From contig JAEELK010000244.1 in the NCBI GenBank assembly GCA_016282655.1, forward strand, positions 1 to 7,384: a DNA stretch of 7,384 nt, written 5' to 3'. The notes beneath the pieces are model-generated. The model was not told where the DNA came from. It was given only the letters and a program-made list of their open reading frames with translations, and searched no databases. Both the position numbers and the translations under genes were made by a program. Each line of letters begins with the position of its first letter. The stretch's first letter is position 1. The DNA is from Bacillota bacterium. GTDB taxonomy: Bacteria > Bacillota > Clostridia > Peptostreptococcales > Anaerovoracaceae. This document shows, piece after piece, positions 1 to 6,052 of this stretch.

Positions 1-319
1 CGATCACGAAGCCCCGCATGGCGCCGGGCGCGCCCGCGCCGCCCAGCATCTCTTCCAGCGCGGCGCGGGCCTCCGCCTCCGTCAGCGGCTCCTGCGCCAG
101 ATGTACGATCTCTGCCGGCAGGGGCTTCTCCGTCCGCAGGGCCGCCGCGAAGGCGTCCAGCGACGCCGCGCTTCCGCCCGCGACGATCTCCACCCTTCCG
201 CCCGCATTGCAAACAGCGCCGCAGATCCCCTGCCGCGCTGCCAATTTGGCCGTGAAGGGACGAAAACCGACGCCCTGCACGATGCCCCATATCAAGAATT
301 TACGATACGTGTTTTCCAT
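1..319 (-). CDS. hypF: Carbamoyltransferase HypF, N-terminal part (cut by window edge)
   Basis: HypF transfers the carbamoyl group of carbamoyl phosphate toward HypE during synthesis of the cyanide ligands of the NiFe-hydrogenase active site. Only the first 106 residues are in the window; the rest lies beyond position 1. I found this frame by translating the reverse strand. It reads MENTYRKFLIWGIVQGVGF then RPF, the N-terminal acylphosphatase-like domain. The expected catalytic Arg is residue 20 and the Asn is residue 38 (CNAGGRVEI). The Pro after the Arg (FRPF) is typical of HypF rather than of stand-alone acylphosphatases, which supports HypF along with the adjacent hypB. The ATG at 319-317 directly follows the TAG stop of hypB (TAGATG). 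The bases before it encode the His tail of HypB and contain no Shine-Dalgarno site, so translation is probably coupled to hypB. A free acylphosphatase is unlikely, because the frame is already longer than that family's usual size of about 90 residues and is still open. Confidence 0.9.
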   Translation of the reverse strand, partial: MENTYRKFLIWGIVQGVGFRPFTAKLAARQGICGAVCNAGGRVEIVAGGSAASLDAFAAALRTEKPLPAEIVHLAQEPLTEAEARAALEEMLGGAGAPGAMRGFVI

Positions 320-1021
320 CTAATCGTGATGATGGTGATGGTGGTGCGGATACGCCTCCTCGCGCATGTGCGCCGCCTTGTGCTCGAGCCAGGCGGCCGC
401 TTCCGCGAAACCGCTGCCGTCCCGCGCGGAGACGAAGAAGACCGGCGCCTCCGGGTTCAGGGCGCGCAGCCCCTTCATGAAGAAATCCTCGTCGAAGTCC
501 AGATAGGGCTTCAGGTCCACCTTGTTCACAAGGATCAGATCCGCCTTTTCAAACGCCAGCGGATATTTGTACGGCTTGTCGCTGCCCTCCGTCACGGAGG
601 AGATGAGCAGCTTCACGTGCTCCCCGATGGAGAACTCCGCCGGGCAGACCAGGTTGCCGATGTTTTCGATGAAGAGCATGGAAGGGCCTTCGAACTGGAT
701 GTTCTGCACGCCGTTGCGCACCAGCGGCGCGTCCAGATGGCAGGCGCCGAAGGTGTTGAGCTGGATCGCCGGGATGCCGAGCTCCCGGAGGTGTCTGGCG
801 TCCAGATCCGATTCGATGTCCCCTTCCACCACGTAGGGCCTGCGCTCCTTCAGGCAGGCAAAGAGCGCCTTGAGGCAGGAGGTCTTGCCCACGCCGGGCG
901 CCCCCATCACGTTGACGCAGAAGGCGTCCCGCTCCGTCAGCGCCTCCCGGGTATGGACGGCGATGTGCTCGTTCTCCCCGTAGATATCCTCCATCACGTT
1001 CACTTTTCTGGTGTCGTGCAT
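320..1021 (-). CDS. hypB: Hydrogenase nickel-incorporation GTPase HypB with C-terminal His tail
   Basis: HypB is a SIMIBI-class GTPase that works with HypA to deliver nickel to NiFe-hydrogenase in the cytoplasm. The 233 residues hold the full G domain: Walker A GAPGVGKT at 40-47, GDIESDLDA at 67-75, the metal-site CHLDA at 94-98, ENIGNLVCP at 119-127 (Cys126), SVTEGSDKPYKYP at 142-154, the guanine-specificity motif NKVD at 166-169, and SARDGSG at 198-204. The N-terminal CxxCGC high-affinity nickel motif of E. coli-type HypB is absent. Instead the protein ends in seven consecutive His (226-232) and Asp. His-rich stretches in HypB are usually near the N terminus, so the C-terminal position is odd. 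The start is well supported, with AGAGGAGA eight bases before the ATG. The gene follows the acyl-CoA synthetase by 58 bases with no terminator or promoter visible between them, and abuts hypF. It is therefore probably transcribed from the T-box 2 promoter. Confidence 0.95.
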   Translation of the reverse strand: MHDTRKVNVMEDIYGENEHIAVHTREALTERDAFCVNVMGAPGVGKTSCLKALFACLKERRPYVVEGDIESDLDARHLRELGIPAIQLNTFGACHLDAPLVRNGVQNIQFEGPSMLFIENIGNLVCPAEFSIGEHVKLLISSVTEGSDKPYKYPLAFEKADLILVNKVDLKPYLDFDEDFFMKGLRALNPEAPVFFVSARDGSGFAEAAAWLEHKAAHMREEAYPHHHHHHHD

Positions 1022-1079
1022 CTTGTTCTCCTCTCGCGCTTTGCGTTCCGAACGCCGCTCCGGCCGGACGGCCCGCCGC

Positions 1080-2720
1080 CTAGAGCAGGTCCAGGATCCC
1101 TTTGCGGATGATCTTGCCCGAGGTGGTCTTGGGCAGGGACTCGGTGTAGATGACCTTGCGCGGATACTTGTACGGCGCGGTGTTCACCTTCACGTAATTC
1201 TGAAGATCTTTGGTGAGCTCCTCGGAGGCCTCATAGCCCTCGTGCAGGGCGATGACGGCGCAGACGATCTGGCCGCGGATCTCGTCCGGCTGTCCGATGA
1301 TGGCACTCTCCTTCACCGCCGGATGCGTGTTGAGCACGCTCTCGATCTCGAAGGGCCCGATGCGGTAGCCGGAGGACTTGATGATGTCGTCTCCGCGGGA
1401 GATGTACCAGTAGTAGCCTTCCGCGTCGCGGCAGGCGATGTCGCCGGTGTGATAGATGCCGTCCTTCAGGGGGCTCTCGACGTCCTCGCCGCCCCCGTAG
1501 GCGCAGAGCAGGCCGATCTGCTCCCTGTCGCCCACGCGGATGATGACCTCGCCCTGCACGCCGACGCCGCAGGAAGTGCCGTCCGAGCGGACGATGTCCG
1601 TGTCGTAGAGCGGGGAAGGCTTTCCCATGGAGCCCGGCCGGACCTCCACCCAGGGGAAGGTGCAGCTGATGGGCGTGCCCTCGCTCTGGCCGTAGGCTTC
1701 GTGGATGTAGGATCCCGTCATGGCGTGGAAACGCTCGTTGATCTCCGCCGCAAGCGGCTCGCCGGCCGTGGAGAACCACTTCACGGAAGCCACGTGCTTC
1801 GCCTCCAGGCCGCTGCGCAGGAGCAGGCGGTACATGGTGGGCGGTACGCAGAGAGAAGTCGGCTTATGCTCCTCCATGACCTGCAGCATCTGCTCCCCGT
1901 GGAAGCGGACCGGATCGTAGGCCAGGATGGCGCTGCCGCAGATCCACTGGCCGTAGATATTGCCCCAGCCGAATTTCGCCCAGCCGCTGTCCGCCTGGGT
2001 CAGGTGCAGGCCGTCCTCCTGCACGCACTGCATATACTTTGCGGTGACGATGTGCCCCAGCGGATAGGTGCGGTTGTGCATGGCCATCTTCGGCTGTCCG
2101 GAGGTGCCGGAGGTGAAGTAGATCAGCATCTGATCGTGATTGCCGAGGCCGCTGTAGCCTTCCAGCGGCTCGAAGGACTCATATTCCTTGAACGAGCGGC
2201 AGTCCGCCGGGATCTCTCCGTCCAGGATGACGATCTCCCGCAGGGCGGGGCATTTTTCCCGGATGCCGGAAAGCTGCTGCAGCACGAACTCCGCGCCGAT
2301 GGCGCAGATGCATTTCACGTTCGCCACGTTGACGCGGTAGGCGATGTCCTTGGTCGTGAGCTGGATGGAGGCAGGCACCACCACGGCGCCCAGCCGGTGC
2401 AGCGCCACGGCCGTGGCCCAGTATTCCCAGCGGCGGCGCATCAGGGTCAGGACGCGGTCGCCCGCGCCGATGCCCATCGACTTGAAATAAGCCGCGATGC
2501 GCTTCGAATGATCCGCGATCTCCGCAAAGCTGAATTCCCTTGCCTCATCCGCGTCGCTGACGTAGAGCAGGGCCCGCTTTCCGGGCTCCGCCGCCGCGTA
2601 GGCGTCCACCACGTCTCTGGCGAAGTCGAAATCCGCGGGGACTTCCACCCGAAAATTCGCCTTGAAATCCTCGTAATCCTCAAATTCGATGCGATTCACG
2701 AAACGATCCAGTAAGTGCAT
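1080..2720 (-). CDS. Medium-chain-type acyl-CoA synthetase (AMP-forming), T-box controlled
   Basis: This 546-residue protein is a full-length adenylate-forming ligase that should convert a carboxylic acid, ATP and CoA into acyl-CoA, AMP and pyrophosphate. Motifs appear in order: P-loop TSGTSGQPK at 203-211, DSGWAKFGWGNIYG at 244-257, PPTMYR at 293-298, YGQSEGTP at 343-350 (usually YGQTE), YHTGD at 423-427, SRGDDIIKSSGYRIGPFEIE at 441-460, and PKTTSGKIIRK at 530-540 with the invariant Lys536. The DSGWAK, WGxxYG and KSSGYRIGPFE signatures match the ACSM/butyrate-CoA ligase branch, so a short, branched or aromatic acid is likelier than a long fatty acid. The substrate cannot be read from sequence. 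The frame is open to 2837, but that part is T-box and terminator. The ATG at 2720 has GGGAGG about ten bases upstream and gives the usual family length. It is the first gene of the T-box 2 unit, followed by hypB and hypF. A role in making acyl-CoA for reductive amino-acid synthesis is inference. Confidence 0.88.
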   Translation of the reverse strand: MHLLDRFVNRIEFEDYEDFKANFRVEVPADFDFARDVVDAYAAAEPGKRALLYVSDADEAREFSFAEIADHSKRIAAYFKSMGIGAGDRVLTLMRRRWEYWATAVALHRLGAVVVPASIQLTTKDIAYRVNVANVKCICAIGAEFVLQQLSGIREKCPALREIVILDGEIPADCRSFKEYESFEPLEGYSGLGNHDQMLIYFTSGTSGQPKMAMHNRTYPLGHIVTAKYMQCVQEDGLHLTQADSGWAKFGWGNIYGQWICGSAILAYDPVRFHGEQMLQVMEEHKPTSLCVPPTMYRLLLRSGLEAKHVASVKWFSTAGEPLAAEINERFHAMTGSYIHEAYGQSEGTPISCTFPWVEVRPGSMGKPSPLYDTDIVRSDGTSCGVGVQGEVIIRVGDREQIGLLCAYGGGEDVESPLKDGIYHTGDIACRDAEGYYWYISRGDDIIKSSGYRIGPFEIESVLNTHPAVKESAIIGQPDEIRGQIVCAVIALHEGYEASEELTKDLQNYVKVNTAPYKYPRKVIYTESLPKTTSGKIIRKGILDLL

Positions 2721-2782
2721 TGCCGTTTTTCCTCCCAAACGCTGTTCTCCGGAAAAGTGTCTGAGGTCTGTCGGAGTCGAAT

Positions 2783-2815
2783 AAAAAACATCCGTCCGCA
2801 TTAGGACGGATGTTT
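2783..2815 (-). terminator. T-box 2 regulatory terminator
   Basis: On the minus strand a perfect 12-bp inverted repeat (arms at 2804-2815 and 2786-2797, six-base loop) ends in a run of six T. The 5' arm and loop overlap the antiterminator (CCGU and CCUAA), so the two structures are mutually exclusive, as expected for a T-box. The hairpin lies about 60 bases before the synthetase start codon. Confidence 0.92.
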
Positions 2816-3077
2816 CCGTGTTACCACCTAACTTCACACAAAGGTGTTGCCTTTGTGCCTCACCTCAGCACGGAGTTTCCTCGATGCCGCTTCCCCTTTG
2901 TACGGCGGGAACGTTCCGTCAGAGCCTACTTGGGGGACCTGCCCCGGTTCAGTCTGCAGCTCCAAGACTACGTTCAGTCTCTTCCGACGAAGCGCTTCCA
3001 CCGTCCGCTTCTCGCTATGCCCGGGTCCGGAGACTTACTCCTTCTCTTCATTGCCTTTGTCTGTATGAAACTGTAAT
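2783..3077 (-). promoter_or_regulatory. T-box riboswitch leader 2 (upstream of acyl-CoA synthetase)
   Basis: This tRNA-sensing leader fills the gene-free stretch between the two ligase genes. Read on the minus strand it has, in order: a GAGAAGGAGTA segment forming the 5' side of the specifier loop, and an upper helix AGTCTC/GAGACT. Next come an AGCGAG bulge with a GAAGCG/CGCTTC stem under a GGTGG-containing distal loop, and then GAA-CGT-A (2975-2969) and TCTTGGAGC on the 3' side of Stem I. Stem III is a perfect 8-bp hairpin (2837-2857), and the T-box core AGGTGGTAACACGG follows (2816-2829). The antiterminator folds as UUAGG/CCUAA, a seven-base bulge UGGUAAC, and ACGG/CCGU. UGGU predicts pairing to a tRNA ending in ACCA (A73). 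The candidate specifier is CGU (Arg); GUA (Val) is one base away. Uncharged tRNA should favour readthrough into the synthetase, hypB and hypF. Confidence 0.93.
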
Positions 3078-3083
3078 GCATTT

Positions 3084-3112
3084 ATTATGCCGAACGAAGA
3101 TCGGTTTGTCAA
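3084..3112 (-). promoter_or_regulatory. Sigma-A promoter of T-box 2 unit
   Basis: On the minus strand there is a -35 TTGACA (3112-3107), a 17-bp spacer and a -10 CATAAT (3089-3084). The -35 begins only 20 bases after the stop codon of the upstream fusion gene. Transcription is expected to start near 3077, just ahead of Stem I. No terminator separates this promoter from the upstream gene, so readthrough RNA could also pass through leader 2. Confidence 0.85.
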
Positions 3113-3132
3113 GCTGATTTTCTTGCGGTTTT

Positions 3133-5643
3133 TTATTTTTGGACCGCCTGCGCCAGCAGCGCCTCAGCCTCCTCGCGCATCTTGTACTTGAGGATCTTGC
3201 CGGCGGCGTTCATGGGGAAGGCGTCCATGAAGACCACGTAGCGGGGCGTCTTGTGCCGCGCCATGTGGTCGCGCACATAGCCCTGCATCTCCTCCGCCGT
3301 CATCTTCTCGCCGTCCTTCAGGACCACGCAGGCCATGATCTCTTCGCCGTACTTCTCGTCCGGCACGCCGATCACCTGCACGTCCTTCACCGCGGGATGC
3401 GTATAGATGAAGTCCTCGATCTCCTTGGGGTAGATGTTCTCGCCGCCGCGGATGATCATGTCCTTCAGGCGGCCGGTGATGCGGAAGTTGCCGTCCGGCT
3501 GGCGGAGCGCCAGGTCGCCGGTGTGGAGCCAGCCGTCCTCGTCGATGGTGGCCGCCGTGGCGCCGGGCATCTTGTAATAGCCCTTCATGACGTTGTAGCC
3601 GCGGGCGCAGAACTCGCCGATCTGATCGTCCGGCAGCTCCTTGCCGCTCTCGGGATCCACGATCTTGCACTCGATGCCGGGCAGATTTCTGCCGACGGTG
3701 TTGACGCGCACGTCCAGGGAGTCCTCCACGCGGCTCTGCGTGCAGCCGGGCGAGGCCTCCGTCTGGCCGTAGACGATGGTGATGTCCGTCATGTTCATCT
3801 TGTCCACGACCTCCTGCATCACCTTGGCCGGGCAGGGGCTGCCCGCCATGATGCCGGTGCGCATGTAGCTGAAGTCCGTCTCGGGGAACTTCTCGTGCTG
3901 CAGCATGCTGATGAACATGGTCGGCACGCCGTTGAAGCAGGTGATCTTCTCCTTGTTGATGCAGTCCAGCGCGTCGTTGGGCCGGAAGTACGGCAGCGGT
4001 GAGAGCGTGGCGCCGTGGGTCATGGAGGCCGTCATGGAGAGCACCATGCCGAAGCAGTGGAACATGGGCACCTGGACCATCATGCGGTCCGCGGTGGAGA
4101 GATCCATGCAGTCGCCGATGCACTTGCCGTTGTTCACCACGTTGTGGTGGGTCAGCAGGACGCCCTTGGGGCATCCGGCGGTGCCGGAGGTGTCTTGGAT
4201 GTTGCAGACGTGGTCCTTGTCCACCATGAGGGCGCGGCGGGCCACCGCCTCGGGGGCCACTTCCTCGCCCATGGCCAGGGCCTGCTCCCAGGTGAGGCAG
4301 CCGGGCTGTTCGGACTCGATGGTGATGATGTTGCGCAGGAAGGGCAGCCGCTTCACGTGCAGCGGCTGGCCGGGCGTGGCCGTAGCCAGCTCGGGGCAGA
4401 GCTCCTTCATGATGGCCACGTAGTCGGAATCTCTGAAGCCGTTGCCCATGACCAGCGTATGCGTGTCGGACTGGCGCAGCAGATACTCGATCTCGTGGAT
4501 CTTATAAGCCGTGTTGACGGTGACGAGCACCGCGCCGATCTTGGTGGTCGCCCAGAAGGAGATGTACCACTGGGGCACGTTGTTGGCCCAGACCGCCACG
4601 TGATCGCCCTGCTTCACGCCCAGCGCGATGAGGCTGCGGGCGAAGGCGTCCACGTCGTCGCGGAACTCCGAATAGGTCCGGGTATAGTCCAGCGTGGTGT
4701 AGCGGAAGGCGTACTGCCGGGGGAACTCCTCCACCATGCGGTCCAGCACCTGCGGGAAGGTCAGGTCGATGAGGACGTCCTTCTCCCAGACGTATTTGCC
4801 CGTGCCGGCCTTGTTGTCGAAGAGCTGCGGCCGGGTGACGTTCTCGCCCATGAGGCCGCTCATGAAGTGGATGAAGTGCGGGAAGACGATGGCGGACTCG
4901 TAGAGGAAGGGCGCCCAGAAGCGGAACCATTCCAGCGAGAGATAGCCTTCATAATTGATGGAATCCAGCGCTTTGATCATCTCTTCGAAGGGCAGGTCGC
5001 CCTCGCCGGGCAGGCGGTAGCAGACCTTGCCGTCCTCCACGATGGAGTCCTTCATGTGCACGAATTTTACGTAAGCGCCCAGATTCTTGATGGTGGTCTC
5101 CGGGCTCTCGTTGTTGAAGCGATAGGGGTTGCTGGAGTTCCAGAGCGCGCCCACGTTGTCGCTGGCCAGCGCGGTGAGGAGCTCTGCGAGCTTCTCCGTG
5201 TCCGCGTAGGCGCCGCTGGTCTCGATCAGCAGCGTGATGCCGTGCGCCTCCGCGAAGGGAAGCAGCTTTTTCAGCTTCGCGATGATCTCCGCCTCGTCGA
5301 TGCCGGGCGTCACGTCTCCGTAGAAGTCCGTGGCGCAGGAAACGAAGGGGATGCCGATCTCCGCGGCCAGCTCCATGTCCTTGCGCAGCTCCTCGTAGGA
5401 GTCCTTGCCGGGCGCCGGCTGATTCAGGGGGCTCAGCACCGTCAGGCAGGGCAGCTCCAGATGGGAGTCCTTCAGCTGCTGCAGCGCTTCCGCCCTTCTC
5501 TGCTCCGTAAAATGTTTGGCAACGTTTTCGGTCTCCCGGACGTTCCAGAGCTCCAGGCCGTGAAAGCCGCAGTCTCTGGCCATGGTGTAGATCTCTCTCC
5601 ACTTAAACTCTGGGCAACCCATCGTCGAAAAGGCTAATTTCAT
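3133..5643 (-). CDS. Fusion of xylose-isomerase-like TIM barrel and acyl-CoA ligase
   Basis: One continuous 836-residue frame contains two normally separate enzymes. Residues 1 to about 250 resemble the xylose-isomerase-like/AP-endonuclease-2 TIM barrels (sugar-phosphate isomerase/epimerase type). Likely metal-site positions are E141 (LLIETSG), N169 (ALWNSSNPY, where Asp is usual), H196 and D199 (FVHMKD), and E238 (YLSLEW). After a linker at about 250-290 there is a complete adenylate-forming CoA ligase of about 545 residues: DTSGTAGCPKG at 484-494, VYGQTEASPG at 624-633, DGWLHTGD at 703-710, GRLKDMIIRGGENIYPKEIE at 724-743, and AAGKILKYK at 813-821 with Lys816. It resembles fatty-acyl-CoA ligases (FadD/FCS type) more than the ACSM type encoded next door. 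The ATG at 5643 is chosen because GGAGGG lies seven bases upstream; longer frames would translate the T-box. It is alone in the T-box 1 unit. Substrates of both halves are unknown. A sequencing error that joined two genes cannot be excluded, but no frame disturbance is visible. Confidence 0.88.
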   Translation of the reverse strand: MKLAFSTMGCPEFKWREIYTMARDCGFHGLELWNVRETENVAKHFTEQRRAEALQQLKDSHLELPCLTVLSPLNQPAPGKDSYEELRKDMELAAEIGIPFVSCATDFYGDVTPGIDEAEIIAKLKKLLPFAEAHGITLLIETSGAYADTEKLAELLTALASDNVGALWNSSNPYRFNNESPETTIKNLGAYVKFVHMKDSIVEDGKVCYRLPGEGDLPFEEMIKALDSINYEGYLSLEWFRFWAPFLYESAIVFPHFIHFMSGLMGENVTRPQLFDNKAGTGKYVWEKDVLIDLTFPQVLDRMVEEFPRQYAFRYTTLDYTRTYSEFRDDVDAFARSLIALGVKQGDHVAVWANNVPQWYISFWATTKIGAVLVTVNTAYKIHEIEYLLRQSDTHTLVMGNGFRDSDYVAIMKELCPELATATPGQPLHVKRLPFLRNIITIESEQPGCLTWEQALAMGEEVAPEAVARRALMVDKDHVCNIQDTSGTAGCPKGVLLTHHNVVNNGKCIGDCMDLSTADRMMVQVPMFHCFGMVLSMTASMTHGATLSPLPYFRPNDALDCINKEKITCFNGVPTMFISMLQHEKFPETDFSYMRTGIMAGSPCPAKVMQEVVDKMNMTDITIVYGQTEASPGCTQSRVEDSLDVRVNTVGRNLPGIECKIVDPESGKELPDDQIGEFCARGYNVMKGYYKMPGATAATIDEDGWLHTGDLALRQPDGNFRITGRLKDMIIRGGENIYPKEIEDFIYTHPAVKDVQVIGVPDEKYGEEIMACVVLKDGEKMTAEEMQGYVRDHMARHKTPRYVVFMDAFPMNAAGKILKYKMREEAEALLAQAVQK

Positions 5644-5684
5644 CTTCTTTCCCTCCATGCTTTCCTGGTTTCGGGCTTTTTTAT

Positions 5685-5716
5685 AAAAAAAGCCCTGAAA
5701 CACAATGGTTTCAGGG
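5685..5716 (-). terminator. T-box 1 regulatory terminator
   Basis: On the minus strand CCCTGAAAC and GTTTCAGGG (5716-5708 and 5701-5693) form a perfect 9-bp stem with a six-base loop, followed by GC and seven T. The first arm also supplies the CCCU that pairs with AGGG in the antiterminator, so the two folds compete. Confidence 0.92.
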
Positions 5717-5957
5717 ACGATATTTCTACCGCGGTACCACCCTAATTGCCGCGCGAAGCGGCCTCTTTCCGGCTCTGCAAGCCGTAGGCTGTGATAACGG
5801 TGCCTGCCGGGCTGCCCTACTCGCTCTCGCTTTCGAACCGCCTGCTCGGGAGCCAGACGAACGCATCCGTGCGCACCGGCTCGCAGCCCCGCCGGCTCTC
5901 TGCAGCGCACTCCTGGACGTTTCGGTTCTCCGTCAACGCATTTAAAGGTTGTGCAAT
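5685..5957 (-). promoter_or_regulatory. T-box riboswitch leader 1 (upstream of TIM barrel-CoA ligase fusion)
   Basis: A complete T-box leader fills this gene-free stretch. On the minus strand Stem I starts at a GAGAACCGAA segment. It continues through an AGAGAGCCGG bulge and stem (5901-5892) and a distal loop GGGGCTGCGAG, then returns through GCGCAC and GGATGCGTTCGTCTGGCTCC (5868-5849). GGAG(AA)CC pairs with GGCTCC below the specifier loop. Stem III is GCCGC/GCGGC (5748-5762). The T-box core AGGGTGGTACCGCGG lies at 5743-5729. The antiterminator folds as AGGG/CCCU, bulge UGGUACC, and GCGGUA/UAUCGU closed by a GAAA loop. UGGU predicts a tRNA with A73. The specifier is less clear than in leader 2: alignment by distance puts CGU in that place, GUC is one base away, and TGC is argued against by the UGGU bulge. 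Confidence 0.93.
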
Positions 5958-5963
5958 GAAGGA

Positions 5964-5992
5964 ATTGTACAAAAGCGGCGGGGCTTTGTCAA
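5964..5992 (-). promoter_or_regulatory. Sigma-A promoter of T-box 1 unit
   Basis: On the minus strand there is a -35 TTGACA (5992-5987), a 17-bp spacer and a -10 TACAAT (5969-5964). An A-rich tract (ATGAAAAAAGCGC) lies directly upstream of the -35. Transcription should start near 5957, at the beginning of the T-box leader. Confidence 0.88.
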
Positions 5993-6008
5993 GCGCTTTT
6001 TTCATACA

Positions 6009-6040
6009 AAAATAGGCCGCCGGGGTCTCCCCGGCGGCCT
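6009..6040 (-). terminator. Intrinsic terminator after hypA
   Basis: A perfect 12-bp GC-rich inverted repeat (6014-6025 and 6029-6040, three-base loop) is followed on the minus strand by ATTTTT. It begins 12 bases after the hypA stop codon and isolates hypA from the T-box 1 promoter. Confidence 0.9.
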
Positions 6041-6052
6041 TGCCATGCCTGC

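Noticed and set aside
326..346. The His7 tail as a cloning tag or assembly artefact
   Set aside because: It is in frame with a native HypB, uses mixed CAC/CAT codons, and is followed at once by genuine hypF.
2721..2837. A 39-residue N-terminal extension of the acyl-CoA synthetase frame, from an ATG at 2837
   Set aside because: It would translate the T-box core and terminator hairpin. The ATG at 2720 has GGGAGG upstream and gives the usual family length.
2810..3117. Short plus-strand frames over the region between the two ligase genes
   Set aside because: The sequence is fully explained by T-box leader 2 on the minus strand, and no ribosome site or domain is evident.
4849..4863. A separate start for the ligase half of the fusion at Met261 or Met265
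   Set aside because: No purine-rich ribosome site precedes either Met, and the frame runs through without a stop.
101..5637. Long open frames on the plus strand (101-1111, 1011-2714, 3139-4002, 4015-5637)
   Set aside because: They lie opposite conserved enzymes, are rich in His, Arg, Val, Ala and Asp as expected of GC-rich antisense, and show no recognisable domain.
5863..5865. TGC as a cysteine specifier in leader 1
   Set aside because: The antiterminator bulge is UGGU, which fits A73, whereas tRNA-Cys usually has U73; folding also places TGC partly in a helix.
5644..5910. An 89-residue N-terminal extension of the fusion protein frame, from an ATG at 5910
   Set aside because: This stretch is the T-box leader and terminator. 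The ATG at 5643 has a good ribosome site and starts exactly at the TIM-barrel domain.
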